This document shows, piece by piece, positions 53,538-63,015 of a stretch of 64,000 nucleotides of DNA. The stretch is from 66-474 sp040388785 (GTDB lineage: Bacteria; Pseudomonadota; Gammaproteobacteria; Xanthomonadales; Rhodanobacteraceae), in assembly GCA_040388785.1 (NCBI GenBank), contig JAZKBD010000015.1:1-64000 (forward strand), in the 5' to 3' direction. The notes below the pieces were generated by a model. It was not told the DNA's origin and made no database searches. It saw only the letters and a list, made by a program, of their open reading frames with translations. Both the position numbers and the translations under genes were made by a program. Within the stretch, counting starts at the first letter, position 1. Every line of letters starts with the position of its first letter.

Positions 53538-55685
53538 ATGCACAAGCATCTTCTGACACCGATCGCGCTGGCTGTTGGCGCGGCGCTCGCCGTTTCCGGC
53601 TGCAGCAACAACGCGTCCAACCAGGCGTCATCGGCGCCCGCGGCATCGGCGTCCGCGCCCGCTCCGGCGCACACCGCCGCGGCACCGGCGCCGGCTTCGA
53701 CGGTGGCGATCCCGGCCGACCAGCCGATCGCGTTCACGCTGGATGACCAGTACAACCCCTGCAATGATTTCGACCAGTACGTCAACTCGAAGTGGAACAC
53801 GGCCAATCCGATCCCGGCCGACCAGACGCGCTGGGGCGCGTTCGGCATCCTGCACGAGAAGAGCCTTCTGCAGCAGAAGCAGCTCCTTGAAACCGCCGCG
53901 AACGACGCGAAGAACAAGAGCGGCAGCGCGCTGGAACAGAAGCTCGGCAACCTCTACGACGCCGGCATGGACAGCGCCGCGATCGACAAGCTGGGCTACG
54001 ATCCGATCAAGCCGCAGCTGACCGCGATCGATGGCCTGAAGACGCCGTCCGACATCGCCGACTTCATCAATACCAGCTTCAACAACGGCGACAGCTACAT
54101 CTTCAACTTCGGCTCCGGCGCGGATTTCAAGGACGCCACCAGGCAGATCGGCTACGTGTTCCAGGACGGCCTGGGCCTGCCGACGCGCGACTACTACCTG
54201 TCGCCGAAGTACAAGGACATCCGCGACGCCTACGTGAAGTACATCGCCAAGTCGCTGACGCTGGCCGGCACGCCGGACGCCGACGCGCAGAAACAGGCGG
54301 ACGCGGTGATGAAGTTCGAAACCGAATTGGCCAAGGCCTCGCTGGCGCCCGTCGAACTGCGCAACCTCGACAACGAATACCACTTTGTCACCGTCGCCGA
54401 AGCCGACAAGATCACGCCGCACTTCAACTGGGAGACGTTCTTCAAGACCCAGGGCGTCGACGTGGGCAAGGGCTTCTCGCTGTCGCAGCCGAAGTTCATG
54501 GCCGAGTTCGACAAGCTGCTGGCGACCGCGCCGGCTTCGCAGTGGCAGGCGTACCTGAAGTTCCACCTGATCAACAGCGCCTCGCCGGCGCTGAGCCAGG
54601 CCTTCCAGGACAACCAGTTCGACTTCTACGGCAAGACGCTCGGCGGCCAGCCGCAGCAGAAGGATCGCTGGAAACGCGTGGTCGGTTCGGTCAACGGCGC
54701 AATTGGCATGGGCCTCGGCGAACTGTACGTCGCCAGGTATTTCCCGCCGGAAGCCAAGCAGCGCGCCGAGAAATTGGTCTCCAACGTGCGCGCGGCGCTC
54801 AAGGAACACATCGAGAACCTCGACTGGATGAGCGCGGAAACCAAGAAGAAGGCACTCGACAAGTGGGCACTGTTCCTGCCGAAGATCGGTTATCCCGACA
54901 AGGGCGAGTGGCGCGACTGGTCGGGCCTGACGATCCAGCCGGGCCAGTGGTTCGCCAACCTCGAGGCGGCCGGCAAGTACAACTACCACTACGACATCGG
55001 CAAGATCGGCAAGCCGACGGACCGCAAGGAATGGGGCATGACGCCGCAGACGATCAATGCGTACTACGACCCGTCCACCAACACCATCAACTTCCCGGCC
55101 GCGATCCTGCAGCCGCCGTTCTTCTATGCCAAGGGCGACGATGCCGTGAACTACGGCGGCATCGGCTTCGTGATCGGCCACGAATCCAGCCACGGCTTCG
55201 ACGACCAGGGCAGCCAGTTCGATGGCCACGGCAACCGCGTGAATTGGTGGACGCCGCAGGACAAGAAGGCGTTCGACGCCCGCGCCGACGCGCTGGTCAA
55301 GCAGTACGACAGCTACGCGCCGATTCCGGGCAAGCCGGACCTGCACGTCAACGGCAAGCTGACGCTTGGCGAGGACATTGGCGACCTGGGCGGGCTCAAC
55401 GTCGCCTACACGGCACTGCAAACGGCGCTGAAGGCCAACCCGCAGGAAGCCGACGCGAAGATCGATGGCATGACCGAAGACCAGCGCTTCTTCCTGAGCT
55501 CGGCCCGCGTGTGGGAAGGCACGTCGCGCGACAAGACCGCGGAGTTGTACTTGAACATCGATCCGCACGCGCCCGCGAAGATCCGCGCCTTCGCGACCGC
55601 CGCCAACATGCCGCAGTTCGCGCAGGCGTTCCAGTGCAAGCCGGGTGACAAGATGGATCGTTCGAATCCAGTCAAGATCTGGTAA
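53538..55685 (+). CDS. pepO: M13 family zinc metallopeptidase (PepO-like lipoprotein)
   Basis: 715 residues. The N-terminus MHKHLLTPIALAVGAALAVS has a lipobox at AVSGC, then a 50-residue Ala/Pro/Ser linker and the M13 N-domain (CNDFDQYVNSKWNTANPIPA). The active site is IGHESSHGFDDQG (HExxH), followed by GEDIGDLGGLNVAY with the third ligand Glu (GExxxD) and NMPQFAQAFQCKPGDKM near the end, where Cys/Met/NP match the family terminus. It is a neprilysin-like endopeptidase acting on small peptides, anchored in the envelope. Confidence 0.95.
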   Translation: MHKHLLTPIALAVGAALAVSGCSNNASNQASSAPAASASAPAPAHTAAAPAPASTVAIPADQPIAFTLDDQYNPCNDFDQYVNSKWNTANPIPADQTRWGAFGILHEKSLLQQKQLLETAANDAKNKSGSALEQKLGNLYDAGMDSAAIDKLGYDPIKPQLTAIDGLKTPSDIADFINTSFNNGDSYIFNFGSGADFKDATRQIGYVFQDGLGLPTRDYYLSPKYKDIRDAYVKYIAKSLTLAGTPDADAQKQADAVMKFETELAKASLAPVELRNLDNEYHFVTVAEADKITPHFNWETFFKTQGVDVGKGFSLSQPKFMAEFDKLLATAPASQWQAYLKFHLINSASPALSQAFQDNQFDFYGKTLGGQPQQKDRWKRVVGSVNGAIGMGLGELYVARYFPPEAKQRAEKLVSNVRAALKEHIENLDWMSAETKKKALDKWALFLPKIGYPDKGEWRDWSGLTIQPGQWFANLEAAGKYNYHYDIGKIGKPTDRKEWGMTPQTINAYYDPSTNTINFPAAILQPPFFYAKGDDAVNYGGIGFVIGHESSHGFDDQGSQFDGHGNRVNWWTPQDKKAFDARADALVKQYDSYAPIPGKPDLHVNGKLTLGEDIGDLGGLNVAYTALQTALKANPQEADAKIDGMTEDQRFFLSSARVWEGTSRDKTAELYLNIDPHAPAKIRAFATAANMPQFAQAFQCKPGDKMDRSNPVKIW

Positions 55686-55711
55686 TCACGCGTCACACGT
55701 TCTACCTTTCG

Positions 55712-55741
55712 AGCGCCGCACCTCGTGCGGCGCTTTTTTTT
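55712..55741 (+). terminator. Rho-independent terminator of pepO
   Basis: AGCGCCGCAC, loop CTC, GTGCGGCGCT followed by eight T, 27 bp after the stop codon. Confidence 0.92.
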
Positions 55742-55797
55742 GCGCGTCCCGATGCCACCGCGCACGCCACCGAATGCGCGGCGCCATCCATTTGAGA

Positions 55798-55824
55798 TAG
55801 TTATTGCGAATCGTTCGCATTTGC
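55798..55824 (+). promoter_or_regulatory. Fur-box-like operator before the TonB receptor
   Basis: An imperfect dyad TTGCGAATCGTTCGCAT centred near 55812, with GATAGTTA to the left. Sequences of this kind sit in the promoters of iron-regulated receptors in xanthomonads. The remaining bases of 55742-55975 hold no gene that I can see. Confidence 0.6.
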
Positions 55825-55975
55825 CTTAGTATCGCCCACGCAGCCGGCCCGCGAATGCACGCTCGACGCGGTCCACGACAACAACAAGGCAAACGCGCGC
55901 TTCGATGGGGTCGCGCATTCCGCCGGACAAGCCATCTGGCCAGCGGGTCGCCACGACAACAAGGTCCGCACGTCC

Positions 55976-58318
55976 ATGCAAGGCATCAAGCGTCGCAAGC
56001 ACCGTTCCTGCCGCAACGGCTCCTGCCCTCTCGCCTTGTCCACCCTGATGACCGGCATCGCGCTCGGCCTGCCCGCGCTGGCATCCGGTACGCCCGCCTC
56101 GCCTGACGGCACGGGCGCGCCGACGCAACTGCCCACCATCACCGTCACCGGCAAACGCGTCGCCTACAAGATCGACGCGGTGCAATCACCCAAATTCACA
56201 CAGCCGCTGCTGGACACGCCGCAGACCATCAACGTGATCGGCAAGCAGATCATCCAGCAGCAAGCCGCGACCACGCTGACGGAAACGTTGCGCAACAGCC
56301 CCGGGGTCGGCACCTTCTTCGTCGGCGAAAACGGCAGCACTTCGACCGGCGACGCGGTCTACATGCGCGGCTTCGATGCGTCAGGCAGCATCTTCGTCGA
56401 CGGCGTGCGCGATCTCGGTTCGATCTCGCGCGACGTGTTCGACACCGAACAGGTTGAAGTGGTCAAGGGCCCCGACGGCACCGTGTACGGCCGCACCACG
56501 CCGACCGGCGCAATCAACATGGTCAGCAAGCAGCCGTTGCTGGACAATCACGCATCGACGACGCTCGGCTACGGCAGCTGGAACCAGAAGCGCGGCACCG
56601 CCGACTGGAACCTGGCGATCGGCGAACACGCGGCGTTCCGCCTCAACGTGATGGACCAGGCCAGCGGCGTTCCCGGACGCGACGACGTGAAAAACGATCG
56701 CTGGGGTATCGCGCCGTCACTCGCGTTCGGACTCGGTACGCCGACCACCGTGTACCTCGATTTCCTGCACATCGCCCAGGACAATGTGCCCGACGGCGGC
56801 GTGCCGACTATCGGGTTGCCGGGCTATTCGTCGCCCGACCCGACGCGCCCGTTCCTTTCCGACGCACCACGCGTCGATCCGTCCAACTTCTACGGCACCG
56901 CCGCCGATCACGACCACATCAAGTCCGACATGGCGACGCTGATCGTGCAGCACGATGTTTCAGACAACGCGGCGCTGCACGACACGCTGCGCTGGGGCCG
57001 CACTCGGGAAAAGTATCTGCTGACCTCGTTCATGGGCAGCGCGGCCAACCTGCTGACACCCGATCCGCTGGATCCCTCCACGTGGACCATCGCGCGCAGC
57101 AATCCGAACTTCAAGGACCAGACCAATCGCATCCTCACCAACCAGCTCAACTTGACCGTCAACTTCAATACCGGCGACGTCGTGCACGACCTCAGTGCCG
57201 GCATCGAATTGACGCGCGAGGAACTCGGCACCGGCGCTTACGCCGCGCTGGACGGCAGCGCCTGGACGCCCGCGAACCTGTACCACCCGGATCCCGACAC
57301 CGCGACCGGACTCATCACCGGCGACAACGGCACCTGGAGCCGCGCGCATACCGACACTGCCGGCGTATATGCCTTCGACACGATGAAGTTCGGCGAACGC
57401 TGGATGCTCGTGGCGGGTGGCCGGCTCGATCACTACAGCACCGACTTCGAAAGCGTCGTCGCTTGCGGTGGCCGCAGCACGCCGGCCTGCGGCAACCTGC
57501 CGACCGCCACACCGGTCCCCGGCCTGAATGCGGACAAGGGTGGCAATCTGGTGAGCTACAAGGTGGGCATGGTTTACAAGCCCGCCGCCAACGGCAGCGT
57601 GTACGCCAACTTCGCGACGGGCGCCGAACCGCCCGGCGGCAACAGCCTCGCATTCAATGCCTCGGCGAGCAGCGCGGACAATCCGATCTTCGAGCCGCAG
57701 AAAGCACGCACGCTGGAACTCGGCACGAAATGGAACGTGCTCGACGACCAGTTGCGCTTGACGGCCGCCTTGTTCCGCACCGTCGTCAGCGACCTCGTCG
57801 CAGAGGATCCCGTGGACCTGCAGTACTACCAGATCGGCCGCGAACGCGTGCAGGGAATCGAGTTGGGCGCCATCGGGCAGATCACCGCGCGCTGGGCCAT
57901 CAGCGCCGGCTACACCGTGATGAACACGCACGCGGACGGCGGCATCGTCAGCAACGCCACCACGTCGTCCGCACCCGCGACCAATGGTTCCGGCGCGCTG
58001 GCCTACACGCCGCGAAGTTCGTTCACGGCATGGAGCACCTGGCGCCTGCCGCGCCACGTCACGCTCGGCGCCGGCGCGCGCTATTCGGGCGAGATGCAGC
58101 GCGGCCACGACGGCGCCATCGGCACGCCGGCCTTCACCGACGCCTGCTGGGTGTTCGACGCGATGGCCAGCTACGACATCAACCGCCACGCGTCGCTGCA
58201 ACTCAACGTCTACAATCTGTTCGACAAGGATTACGTGGCCGCGATCAACAAGAGCGGCTACCGCTACACGCCCGGCGCGCCACGCTCCGGCATGCTCACG
58301 CTGAACATCAAGTACTGA
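55976..58318 (+). CDS. fiu: TonB-dependent catecholate-siderophore receptor (Fiu/PiuA-like)
   Basis: 780 residues. An export signal (ALSTLMTGIALGLPALASGT) is followed by a TonB-box region (LPTITVTGK), the plug domain (DTPQTINVIGKQIIQQQAAT, DAVYMRGFDASGSIFVDGVR, EQVEVVKGPDGTVYGRTTPT), then the 22-stranded barrel ending YTPGAPRSGMLTLNIKY with terminal aromatic. A PiuC dioxygenase follows 7 bp downstream, the pairing seen for Fiu-YbiX and PiuA-PiuC, which import mono-catechol iron complexes. The Fur-box-like dyad about 160 bp upstream implies iron repression. The start ATG could be slightly different, since the frame is open upstream. Confidence 0.88.
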   Translation: MQGIKRRKHRSCRNGSCPLALSTLMTGIALGLPALASGTPASPDGTGAPTQLPTITVTGKRVAYKIDAVQSPKFTQPLLDTPQTINVIGKQIIQQQAATTLTETLRNSPGVGTFFVGENGSTSTGDAVYMRGFDASGSIFVDGVRDLGSISRDVFDTEQVEVVKGPDGTVYGRTTPTGAINMVSKQPLLDNHASTTLGYGSWNQKRGTADWNLAIGEHAAFRLNVMDQASGVPGRDDVKNDRWGIAPSLAFGLGTPTTVYLDFLHIAQDNVPDGGVPTIGLPGYSSPDPTRPFLSDAPRVDPSNFYGTAADHDHIKSDMATLIVQHDVSDNAALHDTLRWGRTREKYLLTSFMGSAANLLTPDPLDPSTWTIARSNPNFKDQTNRILTNQLNLTVNFNTGDVVHDLSAGIELTREELGTGAYAALDGSAWTPANLYHPDPDTATGLITGDNGTWSRAHTDTAGVYAFDTMKFGERWMLVAGGRLDHYSTDFESVVACGGRSTPACGNLPTATPVPGLNADKGGNLVSYKVGMVYKPAANGSVYANFATGAEPPGGNSLAFNASASSADNPIFEPQKARTLELGTKWNVLDDQLRLTAALFRTVVSDLVAEDPVDLQYYQIGRERVQGIELGAIGQITARWAISAGYTVMNTHADGGIVSNATTSSAPATNGSGALAYTPRSSFTAWSTWRLPRHVTLGAGARYSGEMQRGHDGAIGTPAFTDACWVFDAMASYDINRHASLQLNVYNLFDKDYVAAINKSGYRYTPGAPRSGMLTLNIKY

Positions 58319-58325
58319 GCGATCG

Positions 58326-59003
58326 ATGCTTCTGCACATCGAAAACGTACTGGATGCTGCGACGATCGCGCGCATCCGCGCGAAGCTGGATGCCGCGGAG
58401 TGGATCGACGGCCGCGAGACGGTCGGTCCGCAAGGCGCGCAGGTCAAGCGCAACCAGCAGTTGCCGGATGCGTCGCCGCTGCGAACGGAACTGGGCCGCG
58501 AAGTGCTGGCCGCGTGCGCGCGCCATCCGCAATTCCATGCCGCCACGCTGCCGGTGAAAATCCTGCCACCACGGTTCAACCGCTACAGCGGCGGCGGCAC
58601 CTACGGCGCGCACGTCGACGGCGCGGTGATGGCATTGGCGGACGGCGACCAGTTGCGCAGCGACATCGCCTGCACGGTGTTCCTTGCCGATCCCGAAAGC
58701 TACGACGGCGGCGAACTGATCGTCGACGACACCTACGGCGAGCACGAGGTGAAATTGCCGGCGGGCGACGCGATCGTGTATACGGCCGGCAGCCTGCACC
58801 GGGTCGAAGCCGTGACGCGCGGCACTCGCGTGGCCGCGTTCTTCTGGATCCAGAGCCTGGTCCGCGATGACGCGCAACGCCGCACATTGCTGCAGCTCGA
58901 CACCGCGATCCGCCAACTCACTAACGGCGGCGCAGATGCGGATGCGATCAGGCAGCTCACCGGCGTCTATCACAATTTATTGCGCCAGTGGGCGGAAACG
59001 TAA
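58326..59003 (+). CDS. piuC: Fe(II)/2-oxoglutarate-dependent hydroxylase PiuC (PKHD type)
   Basis: 225 residues, starting MLLHIENVLDAATIARIRAK. The metal triad is visible: HVDGAV (HxD), a distal His in SLHRVEAV and the 2-oxoglutarate Arg in TRGTRVAAFFW. Family blocks include FNRYSGGGTYGAHVDGAV and DDTYGEHEVKLPAGDAI. PiuC/YbiX enzymes are co-expressed with siderophore receptors and are thought to help release iron from imported catecholates. It lies directly downstream of the receptor, in one operon. Confidence 0.93.
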   Translation: MLLHIENVLDAATIARIRAKLDAAEWIDGRETVGPQGAQVKRNQQLPDASPLRTELGREVLAACARHPQFHAATLPVKILPPRFNRYSGGGTYGAHVDGAVMALADGDQLRSDIACTVFLADPESYDGGELIVDDTYGEHEVKLPAGDAIVYTAGSLHRVEAVTRGTRVAAFFWIQSLVRDDAQRRTLLQLDTAIRQLTNGGADADAIRQLTGVYHNLLRQWAET

Positions 59004-59182
59004 TTGGTGCGATCATCCCTGATCGCCGCGCACCAAATGGACAAACCAGCCGGAAGCTTTTCGGTCACAAGGTCCAGAACGGCCATCCATGGCCTGACTT
59101 TTCACGAAAGCGGGCACATCCGCCGGGCACGCGACGGCATGGCGCGCGATAATACGCAGCTTTCACCAATGGCAAAGCTGCG

Positions 59183-61835
59183 ATGAACTACATCCCGGGC
59201 CAACGCTGGGTTTCCGAAGCGGAACCCGAACTCGGCCTGGGGACGGTCCTGCGTTGCGACGAACGCGCGCTGCAGGTGCTGTTCGCCAAGTCGGGCGTGG
59301 TGCGCAACTACTCGGCCGTGGGCGCTCCGCTCGCACGCGCGAGCTTCCGCGTGGGCCAGCGCATCGCGGGGCGCGGCATCTCGTTCGTGGTCGAGCGCAT
59401 CGACCTGCGCGACGGCCTGTTGGTGTATTCAGGCGAAAAGCGCGAACTCGGCGAAGGCCAGCTCGACGACGAGCAATCGCTGTCGCAGGCCGATGCACGC
59501 CTGATGTCGGCACGCGTGGACAAACCGCACCTTTACGAATTGCGCAAACAGGCCCTGCTCGCGCACGCGGCCGCGCGCCGCTCCGCCGCGTGGGGCATCC
59601 TTTCCGCGCGCATCGACTTGCTGCCGCACCAACTTGGCGTGGTCGCGGCTTGCATGGAACGCGAGCACCCGCGTGCGTTGCTGGCGGACGAAGCGGGCCT
59701 CGGCAAGACCATCGAAGCCGGCATGCTGATCGCGCGCATGCTGGCCACCGGCCGTGCCACGCGCGTGCTGATCGTGTTGCCCGATGCATTGCTGGTGCAG
59801 TGGTTCGTCGAAATGCGCCGGCGCTTCCAGCTTGCCTTCGCGATCATCGATGAAGAACGTTGCACCGCGACGGAAGCGGCCGATCCCGGACACAATCCGT
59901 TCCTCGACGATCAGCTTGCGATCGTTTCGCTCGCGTGGCTCACGCGCGAAAGCGCACGGCGCGAGCAGGCGCTGGCCGCAGGTTGGGACATGCTGGTGGT
60001 GGACGAAGCGCATCATCTCGAATGGACGCCCGAAAACCCGAGCCCGGAATATCTCGCGATCGAAGCGCTGGCCGCTGCGACACCCAGCGTGGTGCTGCTG
60101 ACCGCCACGCCGGAACAGCTCGGCCGCCGCGCGCATTTCGCGCGCCTGCGCCTGCTCGATCCGGCGCGCTTCAACGATCTCGATCGTTACCTCGCGCAAG
60201 CCGGTGACTACGCCGCGCTCTCGCCGATCGCCGAGCGCATCGCCGATGCAGCCCCGCTGGATGCGCGCGAACGCGAAGCACTCTGCAATCAGTTTCCCCA
60301 TGATCCGGCGTTGCATGCGCTGGTGGCCGCTTATCCGGACCACGCCGAGGCTTTGCTCATCGCGCTGATCGACCGCCACGGCACCGGCCGCGTGATGTAC
60401 CGCAACCGCCGCGCCGCGGTGGGTGGCTTTCCGGAACGCGTGCTCGCGGCGGAAGAGATCGGTCCGGACATCGGCGAAGCCGAACGCGACCGCCTGCTCG
60501 CGGAATTCGAGGACGACATGCACGGCACCGCAGCGCGCGCGTTCGACTACGGCGCCGATTTGCGGCGTGCCGAAGGTGAACACGATGGACNNNNNNNNNN
60601 GCGACCGTGCGGCCGCCTGGTTCGCGCAGCCCGATGGTGCGCGCCTGTTGCTGTGCTCGGAAATCGGCTCGGAGGGCCGCAACTTCCAGTTCGCGCACCG
60701 GCTGGTGCTGTGGGATTTGCCGCTCGATCCCGACCTGATCGAACAACGCATCGGCCGGCTCGACCGCATCGGCCAGCGCCACGCGATCGTCCTGCACGTG
60801 CCGTCGATCCCCGGCAGCGCGCAGGAAGCGCTGCTGCGCTGGCACGCCGACGGCACGCGCGTGCTGCGCGAATGCCCGGCCGACGGGCGCGAACTGCTGC
60901 GCAGGTTCGGCGCGGAANNNNNNNNNNCGCTGGTCGCCGCGACCGCGAGCGCCCACGCGGAACTTTCGGAAGCGATCCGCGCCGGGCGCGATCGCCTGCT
61001 CGAATTGGCCGCGCAACACGCCGGCGGCGCGCCGCTGCTCGCCGCGATGCGTGACGCCGACGGCGACGAAGCCAGCCACGCCCTGATGCAGGAATGCTTC
61101 GAACCGTTCGGCGTGCACGCCGAGGACCTCGGCGATGGCAGCACCCTGCTGGATCCGGAATTCCTTTCCACCGATGCGCTGGCCGGCTTCACCGATGGCC
61201 CGCGTCGCGTCACCTTCGATCGTGCGCTGGCGCTGGCGCGCGAGGAACTCGACCTGCTGCGCATGGATCATCCGCTGGTCGCGGGCGCCGTCGACCTGCT
61301 GCTGACCGGCGAATCCGGCAACGCCGCATTCCTGGTCGATCCCGCGCTGCCCGCGCGCAGCGTGTTGCTGGAAGCCGTGTACCTGGTGGAATGCGTCGCC
61401 GACGTGAAGCTCGACACGCCGCGACACCTGCCGCCCACGCCATTGCTGGTGTGTGTCGATTCACGCCTCGCCGCGCGCGACTACGCACCTTCCGCACCAT
61501 CGTTGCTGCGCGCGCGCGAACGCGCGCTGGACATCTCGCGCTACCGCCGCTACCTCGCGCAACTGGTACCGCCGATGCTGGAAAAGTCCGACGCGTTGGC
61601 GGCCGAGCGGGCCCTCGACATCACCGGCGCAGCCGTGGCACAGGCGCGCGGCGCGCTCGATGCGCGCGTGCAGCGCCTGCACGCGCTGGCCGCGATCAAC
61701 GCCTCGGTGACCGCGGAAGAAATCGCGCAGGCGGAAGCGGCCCGCGACGCGACGCTCGCCGCACTGGCCAGGGCGCGCCCGCGCCTCGACGCGGTGCGGA
61801 TGGCCGTCAGCCCGGATTTCCTGGCGTTGCGCTGA
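59183..61835 (+). CDS. rapA: RNA polymerase-associated helicase-like protein RapA (two gaps)
   Basis: RapA is the SWI2/SNF2 ATPase that recycles RNA polymerase after transcription. The N-terminus MNYIPGQRWVSEAEPELGLG and the Tudor-like domains lead to Walker A LADEAGLGKTIEAGML, then DEAH as VVDEAHHLEW, and motif VI region LPLDPDLIEQRIGRLDRIGQ. Two 10-N gaps occur. The first (60591-60600) hides the start of the second RecA lobe: roughly 80 residues present in E. coli RapA between the flanks are missing. The second (60918-60927) hides a shorter stretch. Frames change across both gaps. The C-terminus ends PDFLALR as in the family. Confidence 0.93.
60591..60600. other. Assembly gap (10 N) within rapA (first)
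   Basis: Ten N between GADLRRAEGEHDG and DRAAAWFAQPDG. By comparison with the family, on the order of 200 or more bases are missing. Confidence 0.95.
60918..60927. other. Assembly gap (10 N) within rapA (second)
   Basis: Ten N between LLRRFGAE and LVAATASAHAELSEAI. Confidence 0.95.
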
Positions 61836-61932
61836 CACCCTCTCGACCATCTCGAAGACGAGACCCGATCGGGTGTACCTTGCACGCTGGCGATTCAACC
61901 CTGAAACCACGTCGAAGAAAGGGGAACGTACC

Positions 61933-62220
61933 GTGTCTTTGCGCTTTGCAATTTGTATGGCGGCCGTTGCGTTGGCCGGGTGCGGAACAACGTCGTTCGT
62001 GATGCCCGCGCATGACGGAGCGTTTTGGGTCACGGGTTCGTCCGCGCACTTGAATGGCGCCGCGGAGAAGGCCGAACTTGTCGGGCAAGCCGATGCGTAT
62101 TGCAAGCACCGCGACAAATCTGCCGTCGTGATTGCTTCCAATGAAAGCGATGCCACGGCCGGCACGCTCGCCGCGCCTGGCAAGCTGGCCCGCGCGACCG
62201 TGCAATTTCGCTGCGAGTAG
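61933..62220 (+). CDS. Small uncharacterised lipoprotein
   Basis: 95 residues from GTG at 61933 (AAAGGGGAA upstream). The signal VSLRFAICMAAVALAGCGTT has a clear lipobox LAGC. The mature part is about 80 residues with two Cys (YCKHRDKSAV and QFRCE) that could form a disulfide. No family is recognised. It stands alone, oriented away from kdpE (convergent). Confidence 0.75.
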   Translation: MSLRFAICMAAVALAGCGTTSFVMPAHDGAFWVTGSSAHLNGAAEKAELVGQADAYCKHRDKSAVVIASNESDATAGTLAAPGKLARATVQFRCE

Positions 62221-62313
62221 CGCCTCGCGCCGCCCTCGCGAGCCCAGCGGACGTCCGCTTTCATTCGGCCAGCGTTTCGGGCGGTCCGCATTCCGAGAGA
62301 GCGGGTTTCGCAG

Positions 62314-63015
62314 TCAGTCACCGCGTCCGACAAAGCGATAGCCGACGCCCGGCTCGGTTTTCAACCAGCGCGGTCGCGCGGGGTCATCGCCAAGTTTTTG
62401 CCGCAGCTTGCCGATCACGATTCGCAGGTACTGGCTGTCCTGCACGTGGCTCGCCCCCCAGATTTCGCGCAGCAACTGCTGCTGGGTGACCACGCGCCCG
62501 ATGTGGCGAAGCAGCAGGGCGAGCACCGCGTATTCCTTGCGCGTGAGCGAAAGCGGTGAGCCGTCGAGCGTCACCTCCCGACGCGCGAGATCGATGCCGA
62601 GCCGGTCGTCGTCATAGCGCGGCCGCACGGCCTCCGCGCCTGCCACCGCGCGATCGCGCAGCAACGCGCGCAGGCGTGCCATCAGTTCCTGGATGCCAAA
62701 CGGCTTGGTGACGTAATCATTGGCGCCGGCATCCAGTGCGCGCACCTTTTCTGTTTCGCCGCTGCGCACGGACAGCATCAGCACCGGCATCTGGCTCCAT
62801 TGGCGCAATTCCGACAAGACTTCGTGGCCGTCACGGTCGGGCAGGCCGAGGTCGAGGATCACCAGGTCAGGAGCGCCTGTCGCAGCGAGCGCCAGGCCTT
62901 CGGCAGCGGTGGCAGCCTGCAGCACTTCGTAGCCTTCCGCGCGCAGCCCGATGTCGAGGAAGCGCCGGATCTGCGCCTCGTCATCGATCACCAGCACGCG
63001 CGGGGCAGCATTCAT
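62314..63015 (-). CDS. kdpE: Response regulator KdpE
   Basis: KdpE activates the kdpFABC potassium-pump operon when phosphorylated. The 233-residue OmpR-type product has the receiver domain (VLVIDDEAQIRRFL, phospho-acceptor Asp in LVILDLGLPDRDG, conserved Lys in YVTKPFG) and a winged-helix output domain (LTRKEYAVLALLLRHIGRVV, LKTEPGVGYRFV). Its start overlaps the kdpD stop by 4 nt (ATGA). The kdpFABC structural genes would lie beyond the window edge. Confidence 0.95.
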   Translation of the reverse strand: MNAAPRVLVIDDEAQIRRFLDIGLRAEGYEVLQAATAAEGLALAATGAPDLVILDLGLPDRDGHEVLSELRQWSQMPVLMLSVRSGETEKVRALDAGANDYVTKPFGIQELMARLRALLRDRAVAGAEAVRPRYDDDRLGIDLARREVTLDGSPLSLTRKEYAVLALLLRHIGRVVTQQQLLREIWGASHVQDSQYLRIVIGKLRQKLGDDPARPRWLKTEPGVGYRFVGRGD

